Below, piece by piece: positions 52,358 to 61,426 of a stretch of 64,000 bases of DNA. The DNA comes from DASRFR01 sp035651455. GTDB taxonomy: Bacteria; Acidobacteriota; Terriglobia; Terriglobales; Acidobacteriaceae. The position numbers and the translations under genes were made by a program. Location of the stretch: contig DASRFR010000022.1 in assembly GCA_035651455.1 (NCBI GenBank), forward strand, positions 372,001 through 436,000, read 5' to 3'. The notes beneath the pieces are model-generated. The model did no database searches and was not told where the DNA came from. It saw only the letters and a list, made by a program, of their open reading frames with translations. Within the stretch, counting starts at the first letter, position 1. Each line of letters begins with the position of its first letter.

Positions 52358-53164
52358 TCAGGCTGCTCGCTTGGACTTCGGGCGAGCAACTCTGTCGAAG
52401 TCAGCAGCCAGGCGAGCAAGTCCGTCAGCCACTTCGGGACCTCGTATGGGCCGGCCATGGCCGGGAGCTACCGACATCGGGCGCAATGCCGCTAATTGTT
52501 CTACAGAACGCTTCGCGGCGTCCCAGTCGCTTGTGTAGTAAGCGGGGGGTCCGTGCAGCTCCGGACGTTGCGTCGCGATCGCAGTTACCGATTCCTGCTT
52601 GGTCGTACAGAAGGCGTCGCCAACAATAAGCGTGGCATCGTGTTCGCGAAAGAAAGACACATGGCCGTCGGTATGGCCGGGCGTGTGAATCCATCGCCAA
52701 CCGGGAAAGCCGGGCAACGACCCGTCTTCGGGCAGAGCGACGGTACGGCCGCTCAGGTCAACCGGCCCGCGCGGGTAGAACGGCGCCAGTACCGACATCA
52801 GCCCGCCTCCGACAGTCGCATCCGGCGCAGGATATTGCGACTTGCCAGTCACGTATGGCATTTCCGCATCATGCACGTACACCGCAACGTTCCATTCGTC
52901 CGCGAGTTCTCGCAATGAGCCCACGTGATCGAAGTGACCATGCGTAAGAATGATGGAACGAGGCTTGCTACCATGGCCGAAGTGTTGCTCGGCCCAGCGG
53001 CGTATACGCCCGGCGGAGAGATGTAGCCCAGCATCAATCAGGGTCCATCCGCTTTGACCGCGAATGGCATAAACATTGACCAGGAGAATCCGAAGCCCGA
53101 TCAAGTCGGGAGCTACGTTGTCGACTGGCGCTACATCGCGCTCAGGAATGGAAATTCCTTCCAT
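52358..53164 (-). CDS. Metallo-beta-lactamase-fold hydrolase
   Basis: A 268-residue hydrolase of the glyoxalase II-like metallo-beta-lactamase fold. Metal site HGHFDH at 75-80, His164 (IHTPGHTDGHVSFF), Asp183 (LIVGDAFCT) and a late His in APGHGRPIRG. These give the usual two-metal set. No signal peptide, so cytoplasmic. Substrate unknown; a thioester or lactone is possible. It converges with the aldo/keto reductase gene, whose stop is 37 bp away. Confidence 0.88.
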   Translation of the reverse strand: MEGISIPERDVAPVDNVAPDLIGLRILLVNVYAIRGQSGWTLIDAGLHLSAGRIRRWAEQHFGHGSKPRSIILTHGHFDHVGSLRELADEWNVAVYVHDAEMPYVTGKSQYPAPDATVGGGLMSVLAPFYPRGPVDLSGRTVALPEDGSLPGFPGWRWIHTPGHTDGHVSFFREHDATLIVGDAFCTTKQESVTAIATQRPELHGPPAYYTSDWDAAKRSVEQLAALRPMSVAPGHGRPIRGPEVADGLARLAADFDRVARPKSKRAA

Positions 53165-53230
53165 GGTGGCTCGGTTGGATGAAAGCCCTGGGTCAAGGTT
53201 GTCTCCGTGGCATAGAACGTCTAATTCAAC

Positions 53231-53259
53231 AAAAACGCTCGCCGGTTAACCGACGAGCG
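53231..53259 (-). terminator. Intrinsic terminator of the kelch-like gene
   Basis: On the minus strand the stem CGCTCGTCGGTTAACCGGCGAGCG (24 bases, one G-T/A-C mismatch pair) is followed by TTTTT (plus 53235-53231). It lies 24 bases after the stop at 53284. Confidence 0.8.
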
Positions 53260-53283
53260 CTCTTGATTTGCTGTTCGGTGTCT

Positions 53284-54717
53284 CTAGTTGACGGTGACGT
53301 TGACTGGAACCGATGGAATTCCGTTCGCAACAACTTCCAAAGTGGAAGGGCCGGTTTCCATGTTGCCAGGGACATCAAAGTTCGTCGAAACCGGTTTTAA
53401 TCCTGTGGCTACTCCCATTGTGCTGTGATCGTGAGTGCGGGCATAGAAAACATGTCCGGTGGCCTGGTTCGTCAGTCTCACGAGCGGGTAGTTGGTAGCC
53501 GTTTCAAACTCATCGCCGAAAGCCGCTGCTTGCGATAGTCCGTTGAACTGCGTGCCCACAATTTTGTAGGTGGATCCGCGGACCACCGTGCTGGGCGCGG
53601 ACGTAATGGTTGGCGCCCACGCTTGCTCATACGTGCCAGTAGGGATGTAAACCTCCGACCCGCCAACCAGGACCTGACCTGTGGGTAGCACGAGCAGGCT
53701 GCCAAAAATGGACGGACCCCGGGTCAATGTTGCGCCGTTAAACTCGTACGAGGTGCCGGTTACACCTTCGACCAAAACGTTGCCGTTCGGCAGCAGCGCG
53801 GCAAATGAATCGCCTGCGTTGTCGTCATTGGGAAAGTCCGGTCCGACCGTCCAGCTGTGGGTGGAAGTAGAGTAGATGGCCGTGTGTCCCGGACCCACTT
53901 TGGAATTCGAACCGGTCGCGAACACGGTCCCGTCCGGGCGAAGAATGGCGGGCCCGATTTCTCCGGGTGGGAAGTAGCAGAATTTGCCGCCGGGGCCAAA
54001 GTGCAGGCAGCCGAACGGAGACGGCGAGTGAAGGTCCACGATGGTACTTCCGGCGGAAGTCCATTGTGACGTGGACCGCTTGTAGATCTCCGAGTTGGGC
54101 GCATTCTTCACGTCAGTTGTGAGGACGCTGCCGTCCGGCAATAACGTCCAGCCCTCTTCGGCGTTGAAGTCGCTCTTTCCCTGGTAGCTCAGGTTGGTCC
54201 AGGTCATCGTCTTGGGATCCAGTTCCGCCATGAACTTGGAAAGTTTGTCGCCGATCAAATACTTGCCGTTTGGCAGCACGACGGAGGGCGAGTCGCCTAT
54301 GAATCCCCATTGACTTGGTGGCTGGACTGTCGTCCAGGCATTCTTCTGCGGGTCGTAGATGGCTCCCTGGTTAGTCAGTGAAAAATTGCCGAAGTTGTAT
54401 TCGCCACCCTCAATAATCAAGCGCCCGTCGGCTAATACAGCCGAGGCGAACGCATCGGGGCTGTAGCCCGCCGGCAGGCTGGCTAGTTTCGTCCAAGTGC
54501 CATTGATGTAGCTCCCGGTATTGTCAGGCGTGAGTTTGTACCAGTCCGTCAGCCCGTTGCCTTGATACATGACCGTGCCGTCAGTCAACAGGAACCCGAT
54601 ACCTGCACCATCGGGAGGCTGGTGATTGAGCCGCTGAATGGTCTGCGCCAGTGAGGCGGTAGTTATGAACAATACAATGCAGAGGGCAATTAAGAGTTTT
54701 CTTGGCAAGCGGTCCAC
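53284..54717 (-). CDS. Secreted kelch-like beta-propeller protein
   Basis: A 477-residue protein: signal peptide (MDRLPRKLLIALCIVLFITT, ending SLAQ), about seven kelch-like blades with G-x-L/V-I/L-x-GG-type turns (GRLIIEGGEYNFGN, GKYLIGDKLSKFMAE, GNVLVEGVTGTSYEF, GQVLVGGSEVYIP), and a C-terminal Ig-like/IPT or DUF1929-like domain (APTITSAPSTVVRGSTYKIV). The latter pairing occurs in galactose-oxidase-like proteins, but the Cys-Tyr copper residues are not recognised. Exported; ends with a strong terminator. Confidence 0.8.
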   Translation of the reverse strand: MDRLPRKLLIALCIVLFITTASLAQTIQRLNHQPPDGAGIGFLLTDGTVMYQGNGLTDWYKLTPDNTGSYINGTWTKLASLPAGYSPDAFASAVLADGRLIIEGGEYNFGNFSLTNQGAIYDPQKNAWTTVQPPSQWGFIGDSPSVVLPNGKYLIGDKLSKFMAELDPKTMTWTNLSYQGKSDFNAEEGWTLLPDGSVLTTDVKNAPNSEIYKRSTSQWTSAGSTIVDLHSPSPFGCLHFGPGGKFCYFPPGEIGPAILRPDGTVFATGSNSKVGPGHTAIYSTSTHSWTVGPDFPNDDNAGDSFAALLPNGNVLVEGVTGTSYEFNGATLTRGPSIFGSLLVLPTGQVLVGGSEVYIPTGTYEQAWAPTITSAPSTVVRGSTYKIVGTQFNGLSQAAAFGDEFETATNYPLVRLTNQATGHVFYARTHDHSTMGVATGLKPVSTNFDVPGNMETGPSTLEVVANGIPSVPVNVTVN

Positions 54718-54964
54718 CTTCTGATTTGAAGTAAACTTCGGGCTGACTCCGGCTGTAACGACGATTGAGTAGTGCTGAATCCTAACAGATGCGACCCTCG
54801 CGCTTGAGAGTACCTGGATCGCTAATGTCCTAAACTGCTGCAGCGCAAATGGTTGCCTCGATTGTAAGTTTTCCTCGGCCGGTTTGTAGGCAACTTTAAC
54901 GACTCCATTTGGTTCGAATTAGGAAGTAGATCTCCGCCAATCGTCACTAATTTAACGGAGGCGT

Positions 54965-55513
54965 ATGAAACAGCTTTTTGGAATATCGGCAGGAATACTT
55001 GCTTTATGTTTACCCGCTTTGGCGCAGGCTCCGGCGGCGGCCCGTCAGCCGAAGCTCACCACCGTAGCCTACGGCGCCCCGGCTGCATCTCCGCAAGATC
55101 AAGATGACCGCGACAGGCATGACCGAGATCGCGATCGGGACCGGGATCGCAACGGAAACTGGGATTCCAACCGAGATCGCGATTGGCACCGGAATCATGA
55201 TCGCAATCACCGTGACTGGGATGACGATCGAGATCGGGATTGGCACCGTCAAACCGGCTACGGGCAAGGCAACTACGGCAACAACGGCTACTACGGAGGT
55301 GGCTATGGCCGTGGGTACCAGGGTGTTCTGGCTCCCGAGTGGCAGCAGAAATACGACAGCTACTATCAGCGTTGGCTGAACTACCGCGCTACCAATAACC
55401 AGTCGGAAATGAGGAGCATGGAAGGACGCATGCAGAGCATCATGCGAAATTACGGCATTCCTCCCAACACTCCTTACGGCGCTGTGGCTTCCAACGGCGG
55501 CGGGCGCTACTAG
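54965..55513 (+). CDS. Exported Asp-Arg-rich low-complexity protein
   Basis: A 182-residue protein. Signal peptide (MKQLFGISAGILALCLPALA), a charged tract (about 45-95) made of DRDR, DRNG and DRDW units, a Gly/Tyr-rich stretch (GYGQGNYGNNGYYGGGYGRG) and a helical end (QQKYDSYYQRWLNYRATNNQ, EMRSMEGRMQSIM). The tract repeats with a period of about six to eight. GGAGG lies 4 bases upstream of the ATG and a terminator follows. Unknown; such tracts bind surfaces, metals or nucleic acids in other proteins, which is not evidence here. Confidence 0.65.
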   Translation: MKQLFGISAGILALCLPALAQAPAAARQPKLTTVAYGAPAASPQDQDDRDRHDRDRDRDRDRNGNWDSNRDRDWHRNHDRNHRDWDDDRDRDWHRQTGYGQGNYGNNGYYGGGYGRGYQGVLAPEWQQKYDSYYQRWLNYRATNNQSEMRSMEGRMQSIMRNYGIPPNTPYGAVASNGGGRY

Positions 55514-55528
55514 CCTGGGAGAGGTCAT

Positions 55529-55558
55529 ACGGGAGGCGCTACGGCGTCTCCCGTTTTT
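55529..55558 (+). terminator. Intrinsic terminator of the 54965 gene
   Basis: Eleven-bp stem ACGGGAGGCGC/GCGTCTCCCGT with one G-T pair and a TACG loop, then TTTT. It also lies between converging genes. Confidence 0.85.
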
Positions 55559-55573
55559 ATTTGCGAGCGCGCT

Positions 55574-57175
55574 TCAGCGATTCTCGGCTTCGTCTTTCCG
55601 ACCGAAGTCCAGGCCGAAATGCACATTGGAACGGGTTCCCGTAATCTTGACCGGTAGCTCAGTGCCAGCGCCGTGTTTGCGGAAGAACGGATCAACTGGC
55701 TTCAGGAATATCGATTTCCATCCTCCTACCATGTGCGACAAGGTGGCGTGCATGCGAGCATGTCCACGGAAATCCAGCGCAGCTCCGTCTAGACGATAGA
55801 TTCCCGCAAGATTGATGTCGGCGCCGGGGACCGTGAATTCCATCCTGGAGAATGACAGCACTCCGCGTTTCAAGGCGAAGGTTCCGGAGAGCTCAGAATG
55901 CACATTGTCGGGAACGTTGTCAGCGGCCTTCTTGGGCTTCCCCTGGCTGCGCATGCTTAAAGCGTCGACTTTCGACTGGATTTTCGTATTGTTGAAATGC
56001 ACCGTTGAAACCTGAAAATTTCCCCGCAACCTGAGCCGTTCCGAGATGTCTTGCTGGCCAGCGGGCAAATCGAAATTCGTATGCAAGCGCACATCTCCGG
56101 TCATCAGGGGCGGATTAGTGCGAACGCCTAGCTTCAGCAGGTCCTCAATTCTGGCATCGTTGATCATTACGTCCAGCCGGATGGTGTGCCCCTTGGGATC
56201 TTTACTCTTTACGACGTATCCCCGGGCCACCAGCGAGGAATGCAAAATCCTCGCTTTCACAGGCTCGAGGTGAGTATCTCCCGTGGTGCCGTCTACCGTC
56301 GCGTGAAAATCCGTGTGGAGGGGAACCGGTTGCCCGCTGATGTTCACGCGAAAATCCGGAGTGTCCGTCTCCCCATCGACAGTGATCGTGTCCAGCTTGC
56401 CTGAATATCGCCCAGTAGAAGACAGCATTCCACCAATTCCTTTGATTGTCCCCAGGTCCGCATGACTGAACGAATAAGTCCCGTCAATCGGCGTATCCCT
56501 GGGACTGTCAGCCTGCCAAGGCCCCAAACGCCCCTGCGACTCGATGTTTCCCACCGGCTTGGGATTGATCAGGGTCGCATTAAAGCGCATGGGGAGTTCC
56601 GAACCCAGTCTAGTGAGCGTCAAATTCCGGATCGCAAAGTCCAGGGGAAGCTTATCGGGGTTCAGGGTGTTAATAATGAGTTGTGCCTCATCGCACACGA
56701 GTTCATCAACAATAACTTTCATTTTGCCTTTGGTGCGAATGCTCTCCATTTCTTTGCGCTGTTGAGACGGAGGCACGTTGACTTGCAATCCGGTGAGGCG
56801 CACGGTGTTTACGTGCATGGGGGTGCGAAACAGGCTGGAGATCCCTGTATTGAAGCTAAACGCCTTCACGCTGATCAATGGTTGCATGCCGATTTGGTGA
56901 GTATTGGGATCAAACTGTCCGAAAATTCTTAAACCCCCGCCTTCGACGCCAATTCCCTTGCGCAAAGTGACGTGAAAGTCGGTGAGTTCTACGCGGCTGT
57001 GAAAGCGGGTGGAAAGCGTCTCAACGATGCGGGCGTGGATAACTGGCTCAGCATGCGAAATCAGGTAAGCTGCCGCCCCCAGGAAAACGGCCGCCACAAT
57101 CAGAAGTGAGAGCCATATCCAGCGTACCCGGGCTCGGCGTACCGCAGGTCTTCGCATTTGCTCAGTGACAGGCAT
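55574..57175 (-). CDS. AsmA-like inner-membrane protein
   Basis: A 533-residue protein from ATG 57175 (the frame opens at 57361, inside the helicase gene, and is not coding there). One N-terminal membrane helix (WIWLSLLIVAAVFLGAAAYL) leads into a long beta-rich domain (IHARIVETLSTRFHSRVELT, GVEGGGLRIFGQFD, VRLTGLQVNVP) of the AsmA/DUF748-like type. That type builds beta-groove tubes moving lipid between membranes in relatives. Ends in the C-terminal AsmA-like part (MHATLSHMVGGWKSIFLKPV). Shares direction with the helicase gene. Confidence 0.78.
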   Translation of the reverse strand: MPVTEQMRRPAVRRARVRWIWLSLLIVAAVFLGAAAYLISHAEPVIHARIVETLSTRFHSRVELTDFHVTLRKGIGVEGGGLRIFGQFDPNTHQIGMQPLISVKAFSFNTGISSLFRTPMHVNTVRLTGLQVNVPPSQQRKEMESIRTKGKMKVIVDELVCDEAQLIINTLNPDKLPLDFAIRNLTLTRLGSELPMRFNATLINPKPVGNIESQGRLGPWQADSPRDTPIDGTYSFSHADLGTIKGIGGMLSSTGRYSGKLDTITVDGETDTPDFRVNISGQPVPLHTDFHATVDGTTGDTHLEPVKARILHSSLVARGYVVKSKDPKGHTIRLDVMINDARIEDLLKLGVRTNPPLMTGDVRLHTNFDLPAGQQDISERLRLRGNFQVSTVHFNNTKIQSKVDALSMRSQGKPKKAADNVPDNVHSELSGTFALKRGVLSFSRMEFTVPGADINLAGIYRLDGAALDFRGHARMHATLSHMVGGWKSIFLKPVDPFFRKHGAGTELPVKITGTRSNVHFGLDFGRKDEAENR

Positions 57176-57285
57176 GCTGCGCAGCGCACGAGCGCTGCTG
57201 CTTAGAGTGGCTTCAGACTGGAAGCGATGCTTGGGCGGGAGTGCCAAGGTTGCCCCGGCACCCCATTTTTTCCGTTCGACCAGAG

Positions 57286-58512
57286 CTAGACGAAAACTTC
57301 GCCGGGCAGTTGAGTCAATGTCCGAGAAGGTAGAGTGTTGCGGGCAGCTGGCGCTACCCACAAATTGTGCCCCACCTGTTTTCGTTCCATACGCAGCTTC
57401 AGGGTACGTTCAATCTGTTTGAGTTCCGGAACATCAGTGCCGGCAACCAGCGTGGAGGCGCACCCTTGCAATCCCGCGCGGCCTGTCCGTCCTACGCGGT
57501 GGATGAAATCTTCCGCCAGGTCGGGCAGATCGTAGTTGATGACGTGTGCTACATCGTCGATGTGCAGACCACGTGCCGCGACGTCCGTCGCGACCAGGAT
57601 CTGATAGCGCCCCTCCTGGAAACCTTTGAGCGCGCTATTACGCTGCCCTTGTGAACGATCGCCGTGGATCATTGCAGCCGAGAATCCTTCACGCGCCAGC
57701 TCCTTGAAGAGCCTCTCCGTGCCGCGCTTCGTCCGGGCAAATATCAAGGTCTGCCCCATCTCGGAGTGCAGCAATTGACGCAAAACTTGCGATTTCTCCG
57801 TGGGACGTACTTCATAAACATGAAGTTGGACGCTGTCTGCCGGCTTGAGCACGGAACCCAAAGCGATGCGCACAGGATTTCGCATGTAATCGTTGACCAG
57901 ACCGGCGACGGATTTCTCGAGCGTAGCCGAGAAACACAAAGTCTGTCGGTCCCCAGGTAAGCGCGATACGATTCGCCGAATCGCCGGCAAAAAGCCCATG
58001 TCGAGCATACGGTCGGCTTCATCCAGCACCAGCATTTGTATGCCGCGCAGGTCGGCGAACCGGCGGCTGTGCAAATCCTCGAGCCGTCCCGGAGTCGCGA
58101 TGATCACGTTGACACCCGCGCGTAGCGCCTGGATTTGACTGTTTTCCGATAATCCCCCGATCACAAGGGCAGCCTTCCGCAGGTTCTTGCCGCGAAGCTT
58201 GTCGTATTCTGCGTTGACCTGCATCGCGAGTTCCCGGGTTGGCAGCAACACCAAAGCTTGGGCTTGGCGCGATTGTTTCTGCTGCAGCATTTCGATCATG
58301 GGGATCAGGAAGGCCAGCGTCTTGCCGGTACCGGTCTGAGCGGTCGCGAGAACGTCTTTGCCTTCGAGGGCGGGCGAGATCGCCTCGGCCTGGACAGGAG
58401 TTGGAATGGTGAATTGAGCTTGCGCTAACTTCTGTTGTAAGGCAGACGAAAGCGGAAGTTCCGCAAAAGTGTTTATTTTCAATTTGTTCTTTCTGGAGGG
58501 GCCTATACTCAC
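57286..58512 (-). CDS. DEAD-box RNA helicase
   Basis: A 408-residue helicase with all motifs: Q-motif (FAELPLSSALQQKL ... PTPVQ), I (ATAQTGTGKT), Ia (PTRELA), Ib (TPGRLEDL), II (VLDEADRMLDMGF), III (SAT), IV (LIFARTKRGTERL), V (TDVAARGLHID), VI (HRVGRTGRAG). It belongs to the RhlE/DbpA-like group, with a short basic C-terminus. GTG 58512 is weakly supported; a TTG at 58482 (LKINTFAELP) is an alternative that fits the usual family start better. ATP-dependent unwinding of RNA, such as in ribosome assembly or cold response, is the family role. Confidence 0.92.
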   Translation of the reverse strand: MSIGPSRKNKLKINTFAELPLSSALQQKLAQAQFTIPTPVQAEAISPALEGKDVLATAQTGTGKTLAFLIPMIEMLQQKQSRQAQALVLLPTRELAMQVNAEYDKLRGKNLRKAALVIGGLSENSQIQALRAGVNVIIATPGRLEDLHSRRFADLRGIQMLVLDEADRMLDMGFLPAIRRIVSRLPGDRQTLCFSATLEKSVAGLVNDYMRNPVRIALGSVLKPADSVQLHVYEVRPTEKSQVLRQLLHSEMGQTLIFARTKRGTERLFKELAREGFSAAMIHGDRSQGQRNSALKGFQEGRYQILVATDVAARGLHIDDVAHVINYDLPDLAEDFIHRVGRTGRAGLQGCASTLVAGTDVPELKQIERTLKLRMERKQVGHNLWVAPAARNTLPSRTLTQLPGEVFV

Positions 58513-58703
58513 GCGTCGTGAGTTTCCGATGCCGCTCGCATTGATTTTGGCGCTGAACTAAACGGCGGGCAGGAAAAGCGGACTTTCATCTGGTCCGAGA
58601 TCGGACGACCGCATGACGAGCAAACCGTGGAAATAGCGACCACGAACAGTATAGCAGAGTTGCCCCACCTTTATCCTCGTTAGAGGAAACTAAACGGCTG
58701 CAA

Positions 58704-59702
58704 CTACTTGCCGACGCCAGCAGCCTGCACGGCAATCGGCGGCCGTATAAGCACCGAGTCGGGTTGAGTCCACTTTGCCTGGCCATTCTGGATTTGCAGC
58801 CGGTTCATTGTCACTGCGATTTGCTGCCGGTCGACGCTCACCAGGAGGTAGTGATAATTGACTTCTCTGCTCTGGAACGGATCGTCCGCGCCGCGCTGAA
58901 TCGGATAGGCGTGCGCACCGCCTCCGCCACTTACAAAGTACGTCACGCCCCCGTGTTCGTGCCGCTCGTAGTTGTGCACGTGACCCGAAAAGACCACGAT
59001 TCGAGCGCGCATCTTTTTCTGTTCAGCCTCCAGCATTTGAGCCATAGCCTGCTCAGAATGGCGCGCAGAATGTCCGCCGCTGCCGAAGAATGACTCCGAT
59101 GAACTGGTATAAGGCGGGTGGTGCATGACAAGGAACACGAAATCCACGTCAGCAGTGATGTCGTGGAGTTTGCCTTTGAGCCACTGGCCCTGCGGGCCTG
59201 ATACTTCGTCCAGCGCACTGTTCAGCACCAGCATGAGAGTGTTTGCCACGCGAACCGAGTAGTACTGGTTCTGCTTCAGCTCGGGGAAGGTTGAAAAGTA
59301 ATTGCCCAGAGCAGTTTTTAGATCACCCCTGAGTTCATGATTGCCGATGGCTGGATAAACGGGGATGGCCTGTTCTCTCCATATCGCAGTTTCTGCGACG
59401 AACTCTTTCCAATCATTGATATCGAATCCCCGGTAAACGATGTCCCCGCCAATGGAAATGAATGCAGGATGAACATCGGCAATAGCCTGAACCAGGGTCC
59501 GGCGCACCACGGGGTTCGAGGCCTCAGAATCGCGCGGCGAGGTGAAGCGCGTATCGCTATAGGCCACAAACCGGAATGGCAGGGAAACTTGCTGGCTGAA
59601 TCCAACGGGTTGTACCTGGGCAGATAACCCGTGAGAGACGCTAAGGACTGCAAGAAAGGCGCAAATGCCTGCAAAGTGTCGGAATAAACGCATGCTCTTC
59701 AT
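58704..59702 (-). CDS. Exported calcineurin-like metallophosphatase
   Basis: A 332-residue protein: signal peptide (MRLFRHFAGICAFLAVLSVS, ending LSAQ) and the metallophosphatase fold: YSDTRF (a changed D-x-H site, Asp present, His replaced by Thr-Arg), GGDIVYRGFD, GNHEL (Asn-His), MHHPPY and GHVHNYER. The first motif is normally DxH; here it reads DTR, so the first metal site may be altered. In purple acid phosphatase-like relatives the enzyme hydrolyses phosphomonoesters or diesters in the periplasm. ATG 59702 (MKSM) or 59693 (MRLF) are both possible. Confidence 0.82.
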   Translation of the reverse strand: MKSMRLFRHFAGICAFLAVLSVSHGLSAQVQPVGFSQQVSLPFRFVAYSDTRFTSPRDSEASNPVVRRTLVQAIADVHPAFISIGGDIVYRGFDINDWKEFVAETAIWREQAIPVYPAIGNHELRGDLKTALGNYFSTFPELKQNQYYSVRVANTLMLVLNSALDEVSGPQGQWLKGKLHDITADVDFVFLVMHHPPYTSSSESFFGSGGHSARHSEQAMAQMLEAEQKKMRARIVVFSGHVHNYERHEHGGVTYFVSGGGGAHAYPIQRGADDPFQSREVNYHYLLVSVDRQQIAVTMNRLQIQNGQAKWTQPDSVLIRPPIAVQAAGVGK

Positions 59703-59925
59703 GGGATGCAGTGGTACCTCAAGTATGGCAGAAAGGCGCCTGAAGCGCCCTCGGCGGCTTCTGGCATAGGAACTCTGATGGCACAAGCAGGGCTTTAGTG
59801 CTCCGCTATTCCACAGGGCGCGGTACTCGCAGCGAAAGCGCGCAGCCCAGATCCTTCCTGGCTTTGAGCGCTATACTGCCGCTGAATCGCCTGCAGGGGC
59901 CGTTCGTCGCAAGGAGTACCGGCAA

Positions 59926-60588
59926 ATGAAGCTAATCTCAGTGAATGTTGGCCTTCCCCGAGAAGTGACGTGGCACGGGAGAAATGTAACTACTGCCATC
60001 TATAAGAGCCCAATCCACGGTCGCGTTTCCTTGCGCATGCTTAATTTGGATGGCGATCGTCAAGCGGACCTCAGCGTTCACGGTGGAAAAGAGAAAGCCG
60101 TCTACTGCTATCCGATGGTGCACTACGAATTTTGGAAAAAAGAACTGCCGGGGCAAGACCTTCCACTGGCGGTTTTCGGCGAGAACTTCACGCTCGATGA
60201 CGGGACTGAAGACGCCGTCCATCTCGGCGACCGGTTTTCTGTGGGATCAGCGGAAGTCGTAGTGACGCAACCGCGCCTCCCCTGTTACAAACTCGGAATA
60301 AGATTTGAAGCCGACGACATGGTGAAGCGATTCTTCGTAAGCGGCCGAACAGGTTTTTATCTTGCCGTTACTCGCGAGGGAGAGGTCGGGGCGGGCGATG
60401 ACATGGTGATGATCGCTCGCGACCCAAATGCATTCCCAGTGTCCGGAATCACTCGACTGTATGCGGCAAAGCGGTATGAGGATGCCGATATTGCTCTTTT
60501 GCGCCGGGCCTTGCGAGTTGCGGCGCTGCCTGAAAGTTGGAAGGAATATTTCCGGCAGCGGCTGGAGAGAATCCCCGCTATAGAATGA
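59926..60588 (+). CDS. MOSC-domain protein (YiiM-like)
   Basis: A 220-residue protein with a MOSC domain: LISVNVGLPREVTWHGRNVT, GDRQADLSVHGGKEKAVYCY, PLAVFGENFTLDDG, RLPCYKLGIRF. The Cys in RLPCYKL is the conserved MOSC cysteine. YiiM-type proteins reduce N-hydroxylated bases with the molybdenum cofactor; this is inferred from the family and the C-terminal extension (ALRVAALPESWKEYFRQRLE). Cytoplasmic. GGAGTACCGG before the ATG supports the start. Confidence 0.85.
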   Translation: MKLISVNVGLPREVTWHGRNVTTAIYKSPIHGRVSLRMLNLDGDRQADLSVHGGKEKAVYCYPMVHYEFWKKELPGQDLPLAVFGENFTLDDGTEDAVHLGDRFSVGSAEVVVTQPRLPCYKLGIRFEADDMVKRFFVSGRTGFYLAVTREGEVGAGDDMVMIARDPNAFPVSGITRLYAAKRYEDADIALLRRALRVAALPESWKEYFRQRLERIPAIE

Positions 60589-60711
60589 CGCACAGCGGAG
60601 AAGAGCTGACGGCGAATGCGGACTCCTTAACGGCAAAGACCAGCCCGTGAGTGGCTGCCATATCCGCTCTGGCCGGCCAGGGCCGAAGCATATTGCGGGT
60701 ATGCTCTGCGA

Positions 60712-61329
60712 ATGGCGATAACCGTAAACCGAGAAGCGACTGCCCTACAGGGGAAGCGATTGGAATATTTCACAATCGCGTGGAACAGCCTTGAAGGTCT
60801 GGTCGCTGTAGTCGCAGGTGCCATGGCGGGCAGTGTTTCGCTGATTGGTTTTGGGATCGACAGCTTCATCGAGGTCACATCTGGAGGCATCCTACTCTGG
60901 CGAATGGCGGTTGATGCAGACGCGCAAAGCCGGGAGCGCAACGAACAGCGCAGCCTGCGCCTGGTAGGAGGCTGTTTCGTCGCTCTTGCTGCATACATCT
61001 TGTACGATGCGATTTCTGACCTTGTCCAACACCGCGCGCCCGAGCACAGCATTCCAGGAATCATCCTGGCATGTGTCTCCCTCATTGTGATGCCGATACT
61101 CGCTCGTGCGAAGAGAAGAGTTGCCCGTGAACTCGGAAGCCATGCCATGGAAGCCGACGCAACACAGACCGACTTCTGCGTGTACTTGTCAGGCATTCTG
61201 GTTGTCGGCTTGCTTCTAAATGCAACGCTTGGTTGGTGGTGGGCAGACCCGGTTTGTGCGCTGATCATGACGCCCATCATTGCGAACGAGGGGGCGGAAG
61301 CATTGCGCGGTCAGACGTGCTGTGACTAA
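60712..61329 (+). CDS. CDF/TMEM163-like cation-transport protein
   Basis: A 205-residue protein with about five or six membrane helices. The conserved metal-site helices are SVSLIGFGIDSFIEVTSGGI (D in GFGID) and, later, SHAMEADATQTDFCVY (D and D). These are the intramembrane D/H positions of cation-diffusion-facilitator proteins, in the shorter TMEM163-like form without the cytoplasmic C-terminal domain. Probably zinc or similar divalent ion. Single gene after the MOSC gene. Confidence 0.82.
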   Translation: MAITVNREATALQGKRLEYFTIAWNSLEGLVAVVAGAMAGSVSLIGFGIDSFIEVTSGGILLWRMAVDADAQSRERNEQRSLRLVGGCFVALAAYILYDAISDLVQHRAPEHSIPGIILACVSLIVMPILARAKRRVARELGSHAMEADATQTDFCVYLSGILVVGLLLNATLGWWWADPVCALIMTPIIANEGAEALRGQTCCD

Positions 61330-61426
61330 GCCTTGGGAGAGATATCGATACGATCCTTCGTCTGGTGGTCCTGCTAAAACCGAAGAAAATCCTGGATGGC
61401 GTTCAGCGGGGAGTACCGCGGCATGT

